DNA from: Peribacillus sp. Bi96
Lineage (GTDB): Bacteria > Bacillota > Bacilli > Bacillales > DSM-1321
Direction: 5' to 3'
DNA: 64,000 bases
Assembly: GCF_918698115.1 (NCBI RefSeq)
Contig: NZ_CAKKLV010000015.1
Span: 1 to 64,000 of the forward strand
The position numbers and the translations under genes were made by a program. Position 1 is the stretch's first letter. Every line of letters starts with the position of its first letter. Positions 24,744-34,102 of this stretch are shown piece after piece. Under the pieces are notes generated by a model, which was not told the DNA's origin, ran no database searches, and was given only the letters and a program-made list of their open reading frames with translations.

Positions 24744-26351
24744 TTATAACTGCTCAACCAAACTCTTCATTAAACTCTCCAGCATAATAGGAGTATGAAC
24801 AAAGGCACTATCGATGTGAAGGCGCTCAGTACGCTGGTGGGCATCTTTTCCAAACGGTCCGACATTGAGCACGGGCGCTTGAAGTTGAAGCATATCAGCG
24901 AAAGGAATGCTGTAAGTATCGCCCCAGACTGGCGTATTCCGTTCAAAAGCCGTCCAGCCGTCAGCCTCATCACTATATTGAACATAGCTTAAATCGCAAA
25001 GGCCATTAAAATAATGAATTTGGCTGACTTCTACATCAAACTTGCCGGCGGTTTCCTTTATTAATTGAACAGAATCGATGATAAGCGGGTCATCGGACGC
25101 ATTGACCGCCGGATAATATGGCGGCGCAAAAAGCAATACGATGGCCGGTGCAAGTTCCTGACATTGAATCATCAATTTGTCAGCGATTCGGAGTGATTTA
25201 TCCCGCTCATCCCAATCCATGTTTCCTTGGACTTCACTCTTTATTTTCTCAACAAAATTCCCACCAAGTTTTCCCTCTGCATAAGAAAGTAATTTTTCGT
25301 AGCGCAACACTTTCACTTCGCCTACACCTTCAATTTGTTCTCGTCGGCAAAGAGCTTTATATGAATCATTGCACATGTGTGCCGCTTCCTGTGAAACCTG
25401 TTCGAATAAATTCATAATTTCAGCTGCACTTCTTTTCATAAGGAAAACATTATAAAGCGCTGCTGCACGATAAGGCGTCTGTGTTGAATATTGTAATTTC
25501 AAATCTTTTTGCTGGAGCGATACGGGTAAAGGTGTTTTCTCTCCAAGGTCACTTTCCTGAAACAGAGGGTTCCACTCCATGAGCTGCGTAAGGAACGTGG
25601 AAATATAGTTGGCTGTTATTCCCTTTAATGGTTCACCTACGTGAGTTTCTTTCCCATAAAAAAGAGCAGCCGGCATGATTTTCCCCATCGTTCCAGAATA
25701 AATATAATGTCTATCATCCCCCGGTTTCTGTGAAAAAGATGGTTCACTATTAATAAACATTTTATAAGAAAGATCATATTTATCACGTAAATTCACAAGT
25801 TCTTTAACTGCCGCTCTCATTCCCGCGGAATTCACTTCCTCATCAGGGACGGTTAACAGCAGCAAATTGATCGACCATTGCTCGGTACTTGCTTTTTCAA
25901 TGAGAGACATATGAAGGGCAAGCCCCATTTTCATATCCATTGTTCCTCTTCCAAACAAGTACTTTCCCGATTCGAGATCAATGCGCGCTTCTTCCGGTAA
26001 ATCATCTTTTCGATCATGAAGTTTCTTTGTGAGCTCCTCCGGTTGAAAAGCAAGAGTCTCTAGATCGCCGTATTCTTCAGTCTGAACCGTATCAAAGTGG
26101 CTAATTAATACAACTGTCTCCTTTGCTTCAGGATGTTTGTAAAAGGCATTGACAAAATTCCTCCCCAGATCAGCTTTGTGAAGTGATAAGTGCTCTGGAT
26201 TCTTTTTAAAATAATCAAGTTCACTTAATTTCTCTTGAACTTCATAAGGGAATGTGCGTTCCCCTTCTGTATGTGTACGGCTTTCCCAACTAACTAGTTC
26301 GCATAACAAAGCACGAAGCGTTTTCGGGCTACCCCATAGTAATTGACTCAT
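24744..26351 (-). CDS. RocB-like M20 peptidase, paralogue 2
   Basis: A 535-residue relative of the 20109 gene: ISHFDTVQ, GRGTMDMKMG, VPDEEVNSAG with the catalytic acids, and LNVGPFGKDAHQRTERL. The ATG at 26351 is preferred because GGAAGGTG lies seven bases upstream; a GTG at 26360 overlaps that site. Two RocB-type proteins in one locus, each next to a dimethylargininase, suggests a duplicated catabolic module. The reaction is not known for the family. Confidence 0.8.
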   Translation of the reverse strand: MSQLLWGSPKTLRALLCELVSWESRTHTEGERTFPYEVQEKLSELDYFKKNPEHLSLHKADLGRNFVNAFYKHPEAKETVVLISHFDTVQTEEYGDLETLAFQPEELTKKLHDRKDDLPEEARIDLESGKYLFGRGTMDMKMGLALHMSLIEKASTEQWSINLLLLTVPDEEVNSAGMRAAVKELVNLRDKYDLSYKMFINSEPSFSQKPGDDRHYIYSGTMGKIMPAALFYGKETHVGEPLKGITANYISTFLTQLMEWNPLFQESDLGEKTPLPVSLQQKDLKLQYSTQTPYRAAALYNVFLMKRSAAEIMNLFEQVSQEAAHMCNDSYKALCRREQIEGVGEVKVLRYEKLLSYAEGKLGGNFVEKIKSEVQGNMDWDERDKSLRIADKLMIQCQELAPAIVLLFAPPYYPAVNASDDPLIIDSVQLIKETAGKFDVEVSQIHYFNGLCDLSYVQYSDEADGWTAFERNTPVWGDTYSIPFADMLQLQAPVLNVGPFGKDAHQRTERLHIDSAFVHTPIMLESLMKSLVEQL

Positions 26352-26479
26352 TGAATTCACCTTCCGGATTAAACAAATGTATGAGTAGTCTTGAAAGATT
26401 CAAGATCATAATGAAATGATTTGTTCATTCATCCCAGCATAGGACGAACCACCTTCCATTTCTCTCAATTTTCTGATTT

Positions 26480-27241
26480 TTAAAAGCGCAGTGACAGGCA
26501 GCTCAATCCACCGTCTTGTTTTTGGACTTCCGACATTTCAAGTTCAATCGTTTTATAACCAGCATCATTCATTTTACGTTTCGTTTCTTCATATCCCTTT
26601 GGAATAATCACATAGTCATTTACGAGGATACAGTTTGCTGAGTATTCGTCTTTTGCTGAAACCGTTATTTTCTTGTATTGTGCAAAATCTGGATGATTGA
26701 TAAATTCACCTGCAGCTACAATTAAGTTATTGCCAAGGTAGGCAACTCCTGTTTTCAGATGGAAGAACTCTTTTAAAGGAACAATCGTCCCTTTATAGCC
26801 TTCAGATTCTAAGATTTCCTTTAACTGGCGGGCACCTTCCTCATTTGTACGATCGGAAATACCAATATAAAAATGCTCTTCGACTTGAAGGACATCTCCT
26901 CCATCTAATGTGCCTGGAGCGTTTATATAGTGAAACTTTTTATAGAAATCCTTCAGAACGGACTCCATTTCTTTTATTTCACCGTTTCTTGTATCAGCTC
27001 CCGGATTAGTGATGACGGCAAATTCCTGAGTCAAAACAGCGGTATCTTCAACGAATGTTGAATCGGCAAACTCCTCGCTTGCCACCAAGGTTGTAACTGA
27101 AACCCCGCATTTTTTTAAAGCTTCTACATATGCAGCATGCTGCTCCAATAATTTTTCATAATCTGGTTTTCCATAGTCGGATGTTGTTAATCCATTTACA
27201 TAACTTTTTCCTGGTTTTTTTACAATTGTATGTTTAAACAT
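26480..27241 (-). CDS. Dimethylargininase (DDAH), paralogue 2
   Basis: A 253-residue protein with all catalytic positions of paralogue 1: FVEDTAV, LDGGD, FFHLKTG and the cysteine in GGLSCLS. It begins MFKHTIVKKPGKSYVNGLTTSD, almost the same as the 23348 protein, and a decayed third copy of the C-terminus lies at 2948. It starts 17 bases after the upstream gene's stop and is co-transcribed with it from the promoter at 28197-28226. Confidence 0.85.
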   Translation of the reverse strand: MFKHTIVKKPGKSYVNGLTTSDYGKPDYEKLLEQHAAYVEALKKCGVSVTTLVASEEFADSTFVEDTAVLTQEFAVITNPGADTRNGEIKEMESVLKDFYKKFHYINAPGTLDGGDVLQVEEHFYIGISDRTNEEGARQLKEILESEGYKGTIVPLKEFFHLKTGVAYLGNNLIVAAGEFINHPDFAQYKKITVSAKDEYSANCILVNDYVIIPKGYEETKRKMNDAGYKTIELEMSEVQKQDGGLSCLSLRF

Positions 27242-27258
27242 CTTTTATTCCCCCATTT

Positions 27259-28137
27259 TTATATATTTGTGCGCACAACCGGACAGGTTAAACAGGTGGG
27301 TCCTCCAGTGCCTTTATAACTGATTTCATTTCCTTTGTATTCATATACTGTGGCCCCGGCATCGAGAAGCTTTTGCTTGGTGTAAGCGTTGCCACTAGAC
27401 ATTACACAAACACGCGGGGCTAATGCAAGCACATTGCAACCTAGGTTCATATACTCATCATCCGGCACTTCGATAAGCTGAATGCCACGTTCTATAAGCA
27501 GTTTTCTTAAAAAGACTGGCATAAGACGAGAATGAACAACCGCTAAATCATGGTCGACCATGCTGATGAAAGACATAAGATGGAGACATTCTCCTTCGCC
27601 CTGATCATGCGAAAGCTGGACAACGATGAATTCATCGACAAGATGGGCAGTCATTTCTTTTAATTGTCGAATCGCTTCAGCGTTTGTTCGATAGCCATGT
27701 CCGACAGCAAGTGTCCGGTCATCAAGCCAAACGATATCCCCGCCATCAGCGACAGCATCACCAGTCAAAACACCAATGATCGGGATGTTCTTTTCCTTAC
27801 AAAATTCCTTGTATACATTTGCTTCAGGCTGCCTCAATTCTTTCCCAGAATTTAAAATTATGGCTCCTTCGCTTGTGAATTTGACAGGGTCATGTGCATA
27901 CAAAGAGTCCATGCCCACTTCCGAAGATGCGGGTAAATAATCGATGTTTGGAACATATTTCTCCAAAATGGAAATAAAGTCACCAAACTCTGTTAAGGCT
28001 TCTTTGAAATCTGGCTCTTCTGCATAGTTGAACTTCCTCCATTCTTGGCTTATATGCTCTTGACTAATAAAAGCGTCGTTTGGATGTTTTACAATGACAC
28101 GTTGCAATGGTTTGTACATAGACGAACAATAGTTCAT
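27259..28137 (-). CDS. Amidinotransferase-fold hydrolase, DDAH family, divergent
   Basis: A 292-residue protein with the same fold but different from the two 253-residue enzymes. The catalytic Cys is in GGPTCLTCPV, the His in GECLHLMSF, and the acids in DGGDIVWLDD; GYRTNAEAIRQL is the substrate-loop arginine motif. It may act on another guanidino compound or be a dimethylargininase of a second type. AAGGAGG lies six bases before the ATG. It is the promoter-proximal gene of the operon, divergent from the IclR gene. Confidence 0.75.
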   Translation of the reverse strand: MNYCSSMYKPLQRVIVKHPNDAFISQEHISQEWRKFNYAEEPDFKEALTEFGDFISILEKYVPNIDYLPASSEVGMDSLYAHDPVKFTSEGAIILNSGKELRQPEANVYKEFCKEKNIPIIGVLTGDAVADGGDIVWLDDRTLAVGHGYRTNAEAIRQLKEMTAHLVDEFIVVQLSHDQGEGECLHLMSFISMVDHDLAVVHSRLMPVFLRKLLIERGIQLIEVPDDEYMNLGCNVLALAPRVCVMSSGNAYTKQKLLDAGATVYEYKGNEISYKGTGGPTCLTCPVVRTNI

Positions 28138-28150
28138 TACATTCCTCCTT

Positions 28151-28187
28151 TTTCCGCATAACGGAAAACAATTCCGCTAATAGGAAA
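28151..28187. promoter_or_regulatory. Two tandem IclR-type operators
   Basis: TTTCCG-CATAA-CGGAAA (28151-28167, perfect) and ATTCCG-CTAAT-AGGAAA (28171-28187), centres 20 bp apart, which is two helical turns. They cover the region just downstream of the minus-strand -10, so bound protein would block the first steps of transcription. The same pair survives at 3103-3139. Confidence 0.75.
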
Positions 28188-28196
28188 TTTTCTTAA

Positions 28197-28226
28197 ATTA
28201 TAAAATTAATTATGGTATACTGTCAA
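28197..28226 (-). promoter_or_regulatory. Sigma-A promoter of the dimethylargininase operon
   Basis: On the minus strand TTGACA (28226-28221), 18 bp, TATAAT (28202-28197). Both hexamers are perfect. Confidence 0.8.
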
Positions 28227-28286
28227 TATGTTTTAAATTTTTAGTTTTTTTATGTTACTCGTAAATGAAAGATAGGTGGTAAGTTT

Positions 28287-29024
28287 ATGCAATCAATTGA
28301 CCGAGCCATGAACGTTATTAAGGTTTTAGTTTCCAACTCATCGGAAAACAGGCTATCTATTACGGAACTATCCCAAGAATGTGATCTTCCTGTTAGTTCC
28401 ATGCATCGTTTGTTAAAAGCCATGTCCAAACACGGTTTAATTCAACAAGACGAACAATCCAAACAATATGGTTTAGGTAACATTTGGCTCGAATATGGTC
28501 TGCGTATGTATGACAAAATGGATTACATCAGTCAAATAAGACCTGAACTGGAAAGACTTATGAACATAGTAGAGGAAAGCGTCTATCTAAGTCAGCCAAT
28601 AGAATTGGAGTCACTTATCATCGAACGAATCGATAGTGAAAAAAACCAAATCCGAGTTTATGATCAGCTCGGATCACGTGTCTCTATGCATCTTGGAGCC
28701 GCTAATAAGGTGATGCTCGCCTTTATGCCATATAATCAAGCGGAAAAAATTATAGATGCTCTTCTCCCAAAACAAGAAAGACCTGATTTTTGGAAAACAC
28801 TGCAAGAGACTAAAATGAAGGGATACGGAATCAGTCACAGTGAAAGAACAGAGGGTACATCTTCTGTTGCTGTTCCGATCTTGAACCATTTTGGGGAAGT
28901 ACACGGGGCAGTGAGTATTGGCTTTGTCAGCTTTAACTTGACAGAAGACAGGCTTGATTTTCTCATTAAGAATGTGATGGAAACTGGCAAACGAGTTTCC
29001 ACAAAATTGGGTTATAGTGGATAA
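28287..29024 (+). CDS. IclR-family regulator of the arginine/methylarginine locus
   Basis: A 245-residue regulator. The N-terminal winged HTH (residues about 1-65: MQSIDRAMNVIKVLV, LSITELSQECDLPVSSMHRLL, KHGLIQQDEQSKQYGLG) is followed by the IclR effector domain with LGAANKVMLAFMP, GYGISHSERTEGTSSVAVPIL and GAVSIGF. It is divergent from the operon at 28137, with the operators between. AGGTGG precedes the ATG. The ligand is probably an arginine derivative; that is inference. A decayed paralogue is at 3227. Confidence 0.85.
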   Translation: MQSIDRAMNVIKVLVSNSSENRLSITELSQECDLPVSSMHRLLKAMSKHGLIQQDEQSKQYGLGNIWLEYGLRMYDKMDYISQIRPELERLMNIVEESVYLSQPIELESLIIERIDSEKNQIRVYDQLGSRVSMHLGAANKVMLAFMPYNQAEKIIDALLPKQERPDFWKTLQETKMKGYGISHSERTEGTSSVAVPILNHFGEVHGAVSIGFVSFNLTEDRLDFLIKNVMETGKRVSTKLGYSG

Positions 29025-29126
29025 GTTCAATATCTGTATTGGAGAAAGTAACTTTTGAAATTGTGGACGATAGAATATAGTACCTGTGAACTTACTTCAC
29101 GGTGAGGAGTTATAGGGGGATCGCTC

Positions 29127-29256
29127 ATGAAAAAAAATAGACTCTACAAACAACTTCTGAATGCCGTTCAAAGTGTTTTATTCAAGAGAGATTCCTAAAA
29201 CTACTAAAGAAGATGAAAATATGATGGAAGAATTGGTGAAGGAAAAGTCAAAATAA
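29127..29256 (+). pseudogene. Possible broken small gene
   Basis: Behind AGGGGGAT an ATG starts MKKNRLYKQLLNAVQ, which soon stops, while the next frame carries YSREIPKTTKEDENMMEELVKEKSK to a stop at 29256. The total length is not a multiple of three, so a single indel may have broken a protein of about 43 residues. The family is not recognised. Confidence 0.3.
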
Positions 29257-29307
29257 GAGAGTGTATTCTGCAAAAATACATGATTTAATTAGATGGAATG
29301 AGCAAGT

Positions 29308-29333
29308 ATGCACCCGAATAATCGGGTGTTTTT
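29308..29333 (+). terminator. Terminator
   Basis: CACCCGA-ATAA-TCGGGTG followed by seven T residues, closing the IclR side. Confidence 0.85.
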
Positions 29334-29462
29334 TTATCAAGGATATCGGATTCTTTTAGAGGTTTATTATCATGCGGCATCTTGGAAATCCAAATGCTGA
29401 TTAGCTTTTCCTTTGCATTCTTTTCCCTATTCTGCATTAAAGTTAGGAATTTAACAGTATAA

Positions 29463-30254
29463 TCATTTACCTTTGGTACTATTTCTAAAATTATCGTAAT
29501 CAGATTTAATGTAATGAAATACCTTTGCGTTGCCATCATGGTCTGGATGAGTTATTTTTAATAACCTTTTATATTCTGCTACCATTTCTTTATTACTCGC
29601 CATTTTTGAAAGCCCTAATTTTTTACTGTAATCATTTGATTGAGTAGTAGAGTCAAAATTGTACTTGTGTCTTATATTTTCTTTTACTTTTATTAATTCA
29701 TTACTTAATTCAATATTTTCTTTTAATAAATCCTTTGTTTCAGTTTGTAATTCACTTTTCTCATTCTTTAGAATTACAACTTCCTTTTTAAACATATCTC
29801 TTTGTTGGATCAGTATTTTTTTTGCATTCTCATGAAGTTCTTCAATTCCTTCTATATGCTTATCTTGTGCTTGTATTTTTAATTTTAATCGCTGGATGAT
29901 TTCGTCCTTATTTTGATTTATAGACGGCTTTGAGGCTGTGTCATCGATTATGTATCCAGTCTTCCGCTTTCCGTTTCCCTCGTATTTAATCTTACCTTCA
30001 CGCAGCCAACGTCTAACAGTTTGAATACTAATACTATCTGTTACTCCTGCGTCTTTTAACAAGTCAAAGGCTTGATCTGTATTTTCCATTATGTATCCAG
30101 TTATCCGATTCCCGTTTCCACCCTCGTATTTAATCTTACCTTCACGCAGCCAACGTCTAACAGTTTGAATACTGATACTTTCCGTAACACCCGCATCCTT
30201 TAACAGATTGAAAGCTTGATCTGTGTTCACAATGTACCTCCGTGATTTTCTCAT
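29463..30254 (-). CDS. Duplicated HTH, coiled coil and C-terminal J-domain protein
   Basis: A 263-residue protein with an unusual order of parts. Residues about 8-54 and 54-101 are two near-identical copies of a MerR/excisionase-like HTH (TDQAF(N/D)LLKDAGVT, SIQTVRRWLREGKIKYEG). Residues about 110-205 form a charged coiled coil. The last 45 residues hold NKEMVAEYKRLLKITHPDHDG and FHYIKSDYDNFR, a short J-domain with the HPD triad at about 236-238 that stimulates DnaK-type chaperones. It could link DNA binding to chaperone action. The two HTH copies are also near-identical as DNA (units of about 144 bp), so the duplication is recent. Single gene, no clear partner. Confidence 0.7.
   Translation of the reverse strand: MRKSRRYIVNTDQAFNLLKDAGVTESISIQTVRRWLREGKIKYEGGNGNRITGYIMENTDQAFDLLKDAGVTDSISIQTVRRWLREGKIKYEGNGKRKTGYIIDDTASKPSINQNKDEIIQRLKLKIQAQDKHIEGIEELHENAKKILIQQRDMFKKEVVILKNEKSELQTETKDLLKENIELSNELIKVKENIRHKYNFDSTTQSNDYSKKLGLSKMASNKEMVAEYKRLLKITHPDHDGNAKVFHYIKSDYDNFRNSTKGK
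29949..30235 (-). repeat. Tandem duplication inside the HTH-J gene
   Basis: Two direct copies offset by 141-144 bases; a stretch beginning TTTAATCTTACCTTCACGCA is shared over more than 40 bases. A three-base indel separates the copies, so the frame is kept. Confidence 0.85.
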
Positions 30255-30720
30255 AGGTTATTATCATTCCGTAATGTAAGCTAATGTTTTAAATAATAGC
30301 ATAGCTATTTTCTATACAAAGAACAAATAGATAAATAATAGATGACAAATATAACAGAAGCATAACGATAACATATCAAAATTAAAATAATGCTAGAATA
30401 ATCGACGTGCAATAGTATAGGCTTACCTTCCCGTATTTCTTTTTGGATTGAAGGAATTCACAAGGCATCTAAATCGGAGGCTTTGTACTGTATTGGAGAA
30501 AATATGGTGGATTACACAAGCTACCCAATTGTATATTTCATGAGAATTCTCGATCTTCATTATGAAAACTGAGTCCCCTCTTTGTTTTTTCTAATCCTTT
30601 TATAAGTTAAATACCAACATTTTTTTCAGATTAAGAACGTGCCCACACAAAGGGAAAACCGATGATCTTTACCTGCATAAGAAAAGACGATCCTACTTAC
30701 TGAAGAATCACATCCTTACA
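30255..30720. other. Non-coding stretch
   Basis: AT-rich sequence upstream of the HTH-J gene. I see no gene in it; presumably it contains that gene's promoter. Confidence 0.5.
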
Positions 30721-30803
30721 TCGCGTATTTACAATGTTAAGGATTTCAGTATTAAAAATCCCAATCTCTCTCTGTGATATATATGAGAAATTGGGATTTA
30801 ATC
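30721..30803 (+). repeat. Repeat C, related to repeat B
   Basis: CGCGTATTTACAATGTTAAGGAT, GTATTAAAAATCCCAAT, then GTGATATATATGAGAAATTGGGATTTA. It follows repeat B base for base apart from scattered differences, including the hairpin arms ATCCCAAT/ATTGGGAT. Confidence 0.7.
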
Positions 30804-30865
30804 ATTCAACAATTGCGCCCTACGTCGGGGATCACGGGAAATACTTTTATACAAGCATCGCCTTA

Positions 30866-31294
30866 TTAGTTTTGTTGCCCCTCTGTGTAAACTTGAAAGG
30901 TAACACCGAATTTGTCGGAAACAATTCCATAAGCTGGGCTAAAAAAAGCTTCCTGCAGCGGCATTTTTACTTGTCCATCTTGCGACAAGGATTCAAAAAT
31001 TTGTTTTGATTTTTCGACATCATTAGTTGAGATACAAATCGTAACTTGATCACCCATTTGACTGGTTTGACCCGGAAACATATCAGAAAACATGAGGTCA
31101 GTTTCCCCAACTTTTAACATTGCATGTGACACAAGGTCCTTTGCTTCTTCTGGTAAAGGAAAATCGGGGTTTTCAGGCATTTCTCCAAAAGTTTGAGTAA
31201 AAAGGACCTTCGCATCCAATGCTTTTTCGTAAAATTGGATCGCTTCCTTCGCATTTCCATTCATCATTAAATAGGGAGATAAACGCATTGTCAT
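30866..31294 (-). CDS. VOC-superfamily protein, PhnB/YjdN-like
   Basis: A 142-residue protein beginning RLSPYLMMNGNAKEAIQFYEKALDAKVL and containing MLKVGETDLMFSDMFPG and PAYGIVSDKFGVTFQVYTE. This is the two-module PhnB-like branch of the glyoxalase/bleomycin-resistance fold. The reaction is unknown. It appears to be a single gene. Confidence 0.8.
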   Translation of the reverse strand: MTMRLSPYLMMNGNAKEAIQFYEKALDAKVLFTQTFGEMPENPDFPLPEEAKDLVSHAMLKVGETDLMFSDMFPGQTSQMGDQVTICISTNDVEKSKQIFESLSQDGQVKMPLQEAFFSPAYGIVSDKFGVTFQVYTEGQQN

Positions 31295-31510
31295 AATTAA
31301 ACAGCTCCTTGGTTCTTATTTTTTTACATAGCTTGAGAAACTTCCAAGCCGCTTTTTGAACTTGTCAGTGATAGTAACCACATTTTATATTAAGGAACGT
31401 ATGTTCGTCAATAAAAATTAATTGAAAACTAACAATTCTCCCGACTCATTTGTTGGGATTCTCTTCGATTAAATCCAATGCCAATAATGATTTTCTCTAT
31501 CATTGTTCAA

Positions 31511-31550
31511 AGCAAAACCGGTAAAATCTTATCAATCTTACCGGTTTTAG
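31511..31550. terminator. Bidirectional terminator
   Basis: AAAACCGGTAA and TTACCGGTTTT arms across a short loop. Confidence 0.75.
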
Positions 31551-31703
31551 TATACTTATCTAGAAATTAATGGATCTCTAATGTGCTAAAATGCTTTCTA
31601 ATGTTTGACCTTTTTTTTGATGAGGTTATTGCTTGGAAGCTGTCTTCTCTATGTGGCCAATCCCTTCAGCTTTACTGCGGGGTGAATCGGATCGTATTCA
31701 CCA

Positions 31704-31735
31704 TAAAAAAATACAAGGGAAACCTTACCCCTTGT
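31704..31735 (-). terminator. Terminator of the acyl-CoA operon
   Basis: On the minus strand TACAAGGG-N9-CCCTTGTA followed by seven T residues, 50 bases past the last gene. Confidence 0.75.
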
Positions 31736-31784
31736 ACCACTTTACAACGTTAGTCTTAATCCTACATTTCAAAAAAATAATACG

Positions 31785-32957
31785 TCAAACATTAACTGTT
31801 TGTGCGGTCTTTACATATTCCTTATGAATCTGGGCGGCAATAATATTTTTTTGTATTTCAGATGTTCCCTCATAGATTGTTGCGATTCGGGCATCACGGT
31901 AATATCTTTCAATTGGATAATCTTTAATATAGCCTAGTCCTCCATGGATTTGCACAGCCTTGTCGGCAATGCGATTATAAACTTCAGATCCAAAAAGCTT
32001 TGCCATCGCTGCCTCTTTGATTACATTCATTTTTTGATCGACCATCCAAGCAACTCGGTAGGTCATTGAGCGTAATGTTTCAATATCCAATGCCATATCC
32101 GCTAAATAATGCTGGATAATTTGCTGTTCAAATATTGGTTTTCCGAACTGCACGCGTTCATGGGCATACTTGACCGACAATTCGAACAATTTTTGGCAAG
32201 ATCCAAGGTTCCGAGCTGCCAATCCAGCACGACCATTAGCCAGGATTTTTAGTGCATTTACATATCCCAAACCTATTTCACCAAGTACATTTTCGACTGG
32301 TACTTCACAATCTTCAAAAAAAATTTCAGAAGAGTGGGAACCGCGCAATCCCATTTTTTCTTCGGTCTTGCCAATCACTAATCCTTTAAAATCTTTTTCA
32401 ACGATAAAGGAAGTGATTCCTTTTGCCCCCTTTGTCGGATCCGTAGCGGCCATGACCGTAAATACGTCGGCAATGGGGCCATTTGTAATATAATGTTTTG
32501 AGCCATTTATAATATATTTATCTCCTTTACGGACAGCATTAGTCTTTAATGCCACTGCATTTGAACCAGCACTAGGTTCAGTTAAAGCAAATGCTCCAAT
32601 TAGGTTTCCTGCTGCCATTTCCAGCAAATATTTTCTCTTTTGTTCTTCTGTACCCATCTCAACGATTCCGACCGAGCCGATACCTGTATGCGCACCGATT
32701 ACTGTTGTATAACCGTTATGCGTACGACCAATTTCTTCGTAAATCGCACATTTCCCTACCATATCTATCCCTAAACCACCATATTCCTCAGGAATACTTA
32801 GACCAAATAAACCAATATCCCTGCTCATTTTCATAATATGTTCTGGAATTTTATTTTCCTTTTCAATTTGATCTGCTAGTGGATCCACAGTATTATCGAC
32901 AAAATCCCTAATTGATTTTTTCATTTCTAATAATTCAGCTGAAAGGGTAAAGTTCAT
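31785..32957 (-). CDS. Acyl-CoA dehydrogenase, operon gene 8
   Basis: A 390-residue FAD enzyme. The family signatures are seen: FALTEPSAGSNAVALKT (flavin and substrate site), GLRGSHSSEIFFEDCEVP, RVQFGKPIFEQQ, and the C-terminal AVQIHGGLGYIKDYPIERYYRDARIATIYEGTSEIQ with the catalytic Glu in YEGT. This places it with short or branched-chain acyl-CoA dehydrogenases. The ATG at 32957 has GGAGTG six bases before it. Last gene of the IclR-headed cluster, 195 bases after the SDR. Confidence 0.9.
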   Translation of the reverse strand: MNFTLSAELLEMKKSIRDFVDNTVDPLADQIEKENKIPEHIMKMSRDIGLFGLSIPEEYGGLGIDMVGKCAIYEEIGRTHNGYTTVIGAHTGIGSVGIVEMGTEEQKRKYLLEMAAGNLIGAFALTEPSAGSNAVALKTNAVRKGDKYIINGSKHYITNGPIADVFTVMAATDPTKGAKGITSFIVEKDFKGLVIGKTEEKMGLRGSHSSEIFFEDCEVPVENVLGEIGLGYVNALKILANGRAGLAARNLGSCQKLFELSVKYAHERVQFGKPIFEQQIIQHYLADMALDIETLRSMTYRVAWMVDQKMNVIKEAAMAKLFGSEVYNRIADKAVQIHGGLGYIKDYPIERYYRDARIATIYEGTSEIQKNIIAAQIHKEYVKTAQTVNV

Positions 32958-33152
32958 TATAAACACTCCTTTAATTTTACAAGCTTTAGAATTTTTTATT
33001 TTTATAGCACACTTACCATCAATATGTATTCAAGTTAGAGGAACATGAATAGGTGGAGCCAGTCAACAAGTACGAACATTAACGAAAAGATGTTTTTTAA
33101 TGGAGCGGTCAACTTTAATCGAGAATTACACCATTTATAAAATTCTTACACA

Positions 33153-34064
33153 TTAAACTAATGGTTCATATGGGAAAACATCAGCGCTTACTTCAAGTGG
33201 GGTAAAGGCTGATTGTAAAGATCCTTTAATAGACTTGATGCTATCTATCGACCAACCTTCTGAATTATAGACGGATCGAACTGGTCGAGGTTGAGAAAAG
33301 ACCATAATTTCTTTTCCTCTAACACCGAAGATTTGTCCTGATACGTCAGCTGCTTCATCTGAACTTAGGAAAGCCACTAAGGGTGCAATATGGGCTGGTG
33401 ACAACTGCTGGAGCATTTTCACTCTTTCCTTTTCCTTTTCTGTGTCTGTTGGGATAGAGCCAATAAGACGACTCCAAGCGAACGGCGCTACCGCATTGGC
33501 CGTTACATTATAGCGGGCCATGTCTAGAGCAGTAATTTTGTTAAGTCCAGCAATTCCTAGTTTTGCGGCTGCATAGTTAGCTTGGCCTAAATTTCCTATT
33601 AAGCCTGATGTGGAAGTAAAGTTGATAAAACGGCCACTCTTCTGTTCTTTAAAGTATGGAGCAGCAGACCTTGTCATATTAAACGAACCCTTTAGATGAA
33701 CTGCGATAACGGAATCCCATTCTTCCTCACTCATTTTGAATAGCATGCGATCTCTTAAAATACCGGCATTATTAATCACTATGTCCAAGCGTTTGAATTC
33801 ATTTAATGCTGTTTGCACAATATTATTAGCGCTTTCATATTCGGCAACTGAATCATAATTTGCTACTGCTTCTCCACCTAACTCTCTTATTTCCTGTACC
33901 ACTTCGTCTGCCACTTTTGAATCGTTACCCTGGCCATCAGATCCGCCACCAAGGTCATTCACAACTACCTTTGCTCCTTCTTCAGCTAAATATAAGGCGA
34001 TATCCCGGCCGATACCGCGTCCAGAACCTGTGACTATAGCGACTTTATTTTCCAATTTATTCAT
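33153..34064 (-). CDS. 3-hydroxyacyl-CoA dehydrogenase-like SDR
   Basis: A 303-residue short-chain dehydrogenase. The NAD site is GSGRGIGRDIALYLAEEGA, then VVNDLGGGSDGQG, NNAGILRDRMLFKM, the catalytic Ser in STSGLIGNLGQ and YAAAK. The NDLGGG and NYDSV motifs are those of the hydroxyacyl-CoA dehydrogenase part of multifunctional enzyme 2, so it likely oxidises a 3-hydroxyacyl-CoA in this pathway. A C-terminal extension of about 50 residues follows the SDR core. Confidence 0.8.
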   Translation of the reverse strand: MNKLENKVAIVTGSGRGIGRDIALYLAEEGAKVVVNDLGGGSDGQGNDSKVADEVVQEIRELGGEAVANYDSVAEYESANNIVQTALNEFKRLDIVINNAGILRDRMLFKMSEEEWDSVIAVHLKGSFNMTRSAAPYFKEQKSGRFINFTSTSGLIGNLGQANYAAAKLGIAGLNKITALDMARYNVTANAVAPFAWSRLIGSIPTDTEKEKERVKMLQQLSPAHIAPLVAFLSSDEAADVSGQIFGVRGKEIMVFSQPRPVRSVYNSEGWSIDSIKSIKGSLQSAFTPLEVSADVFPYEPLV

Positions 34065-34102
34065 ATTAATCCGACCCTTCTAAAATAATTTCCATTTATG
34101 AT

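Noticed and set aside
29285..29539. Minus-strand 84-codon frame after the HTH-J gene
   Set aside because: It overlaps the HTH-J gene in another frame and runs through a strong terminator hairpin; no ribosome site.
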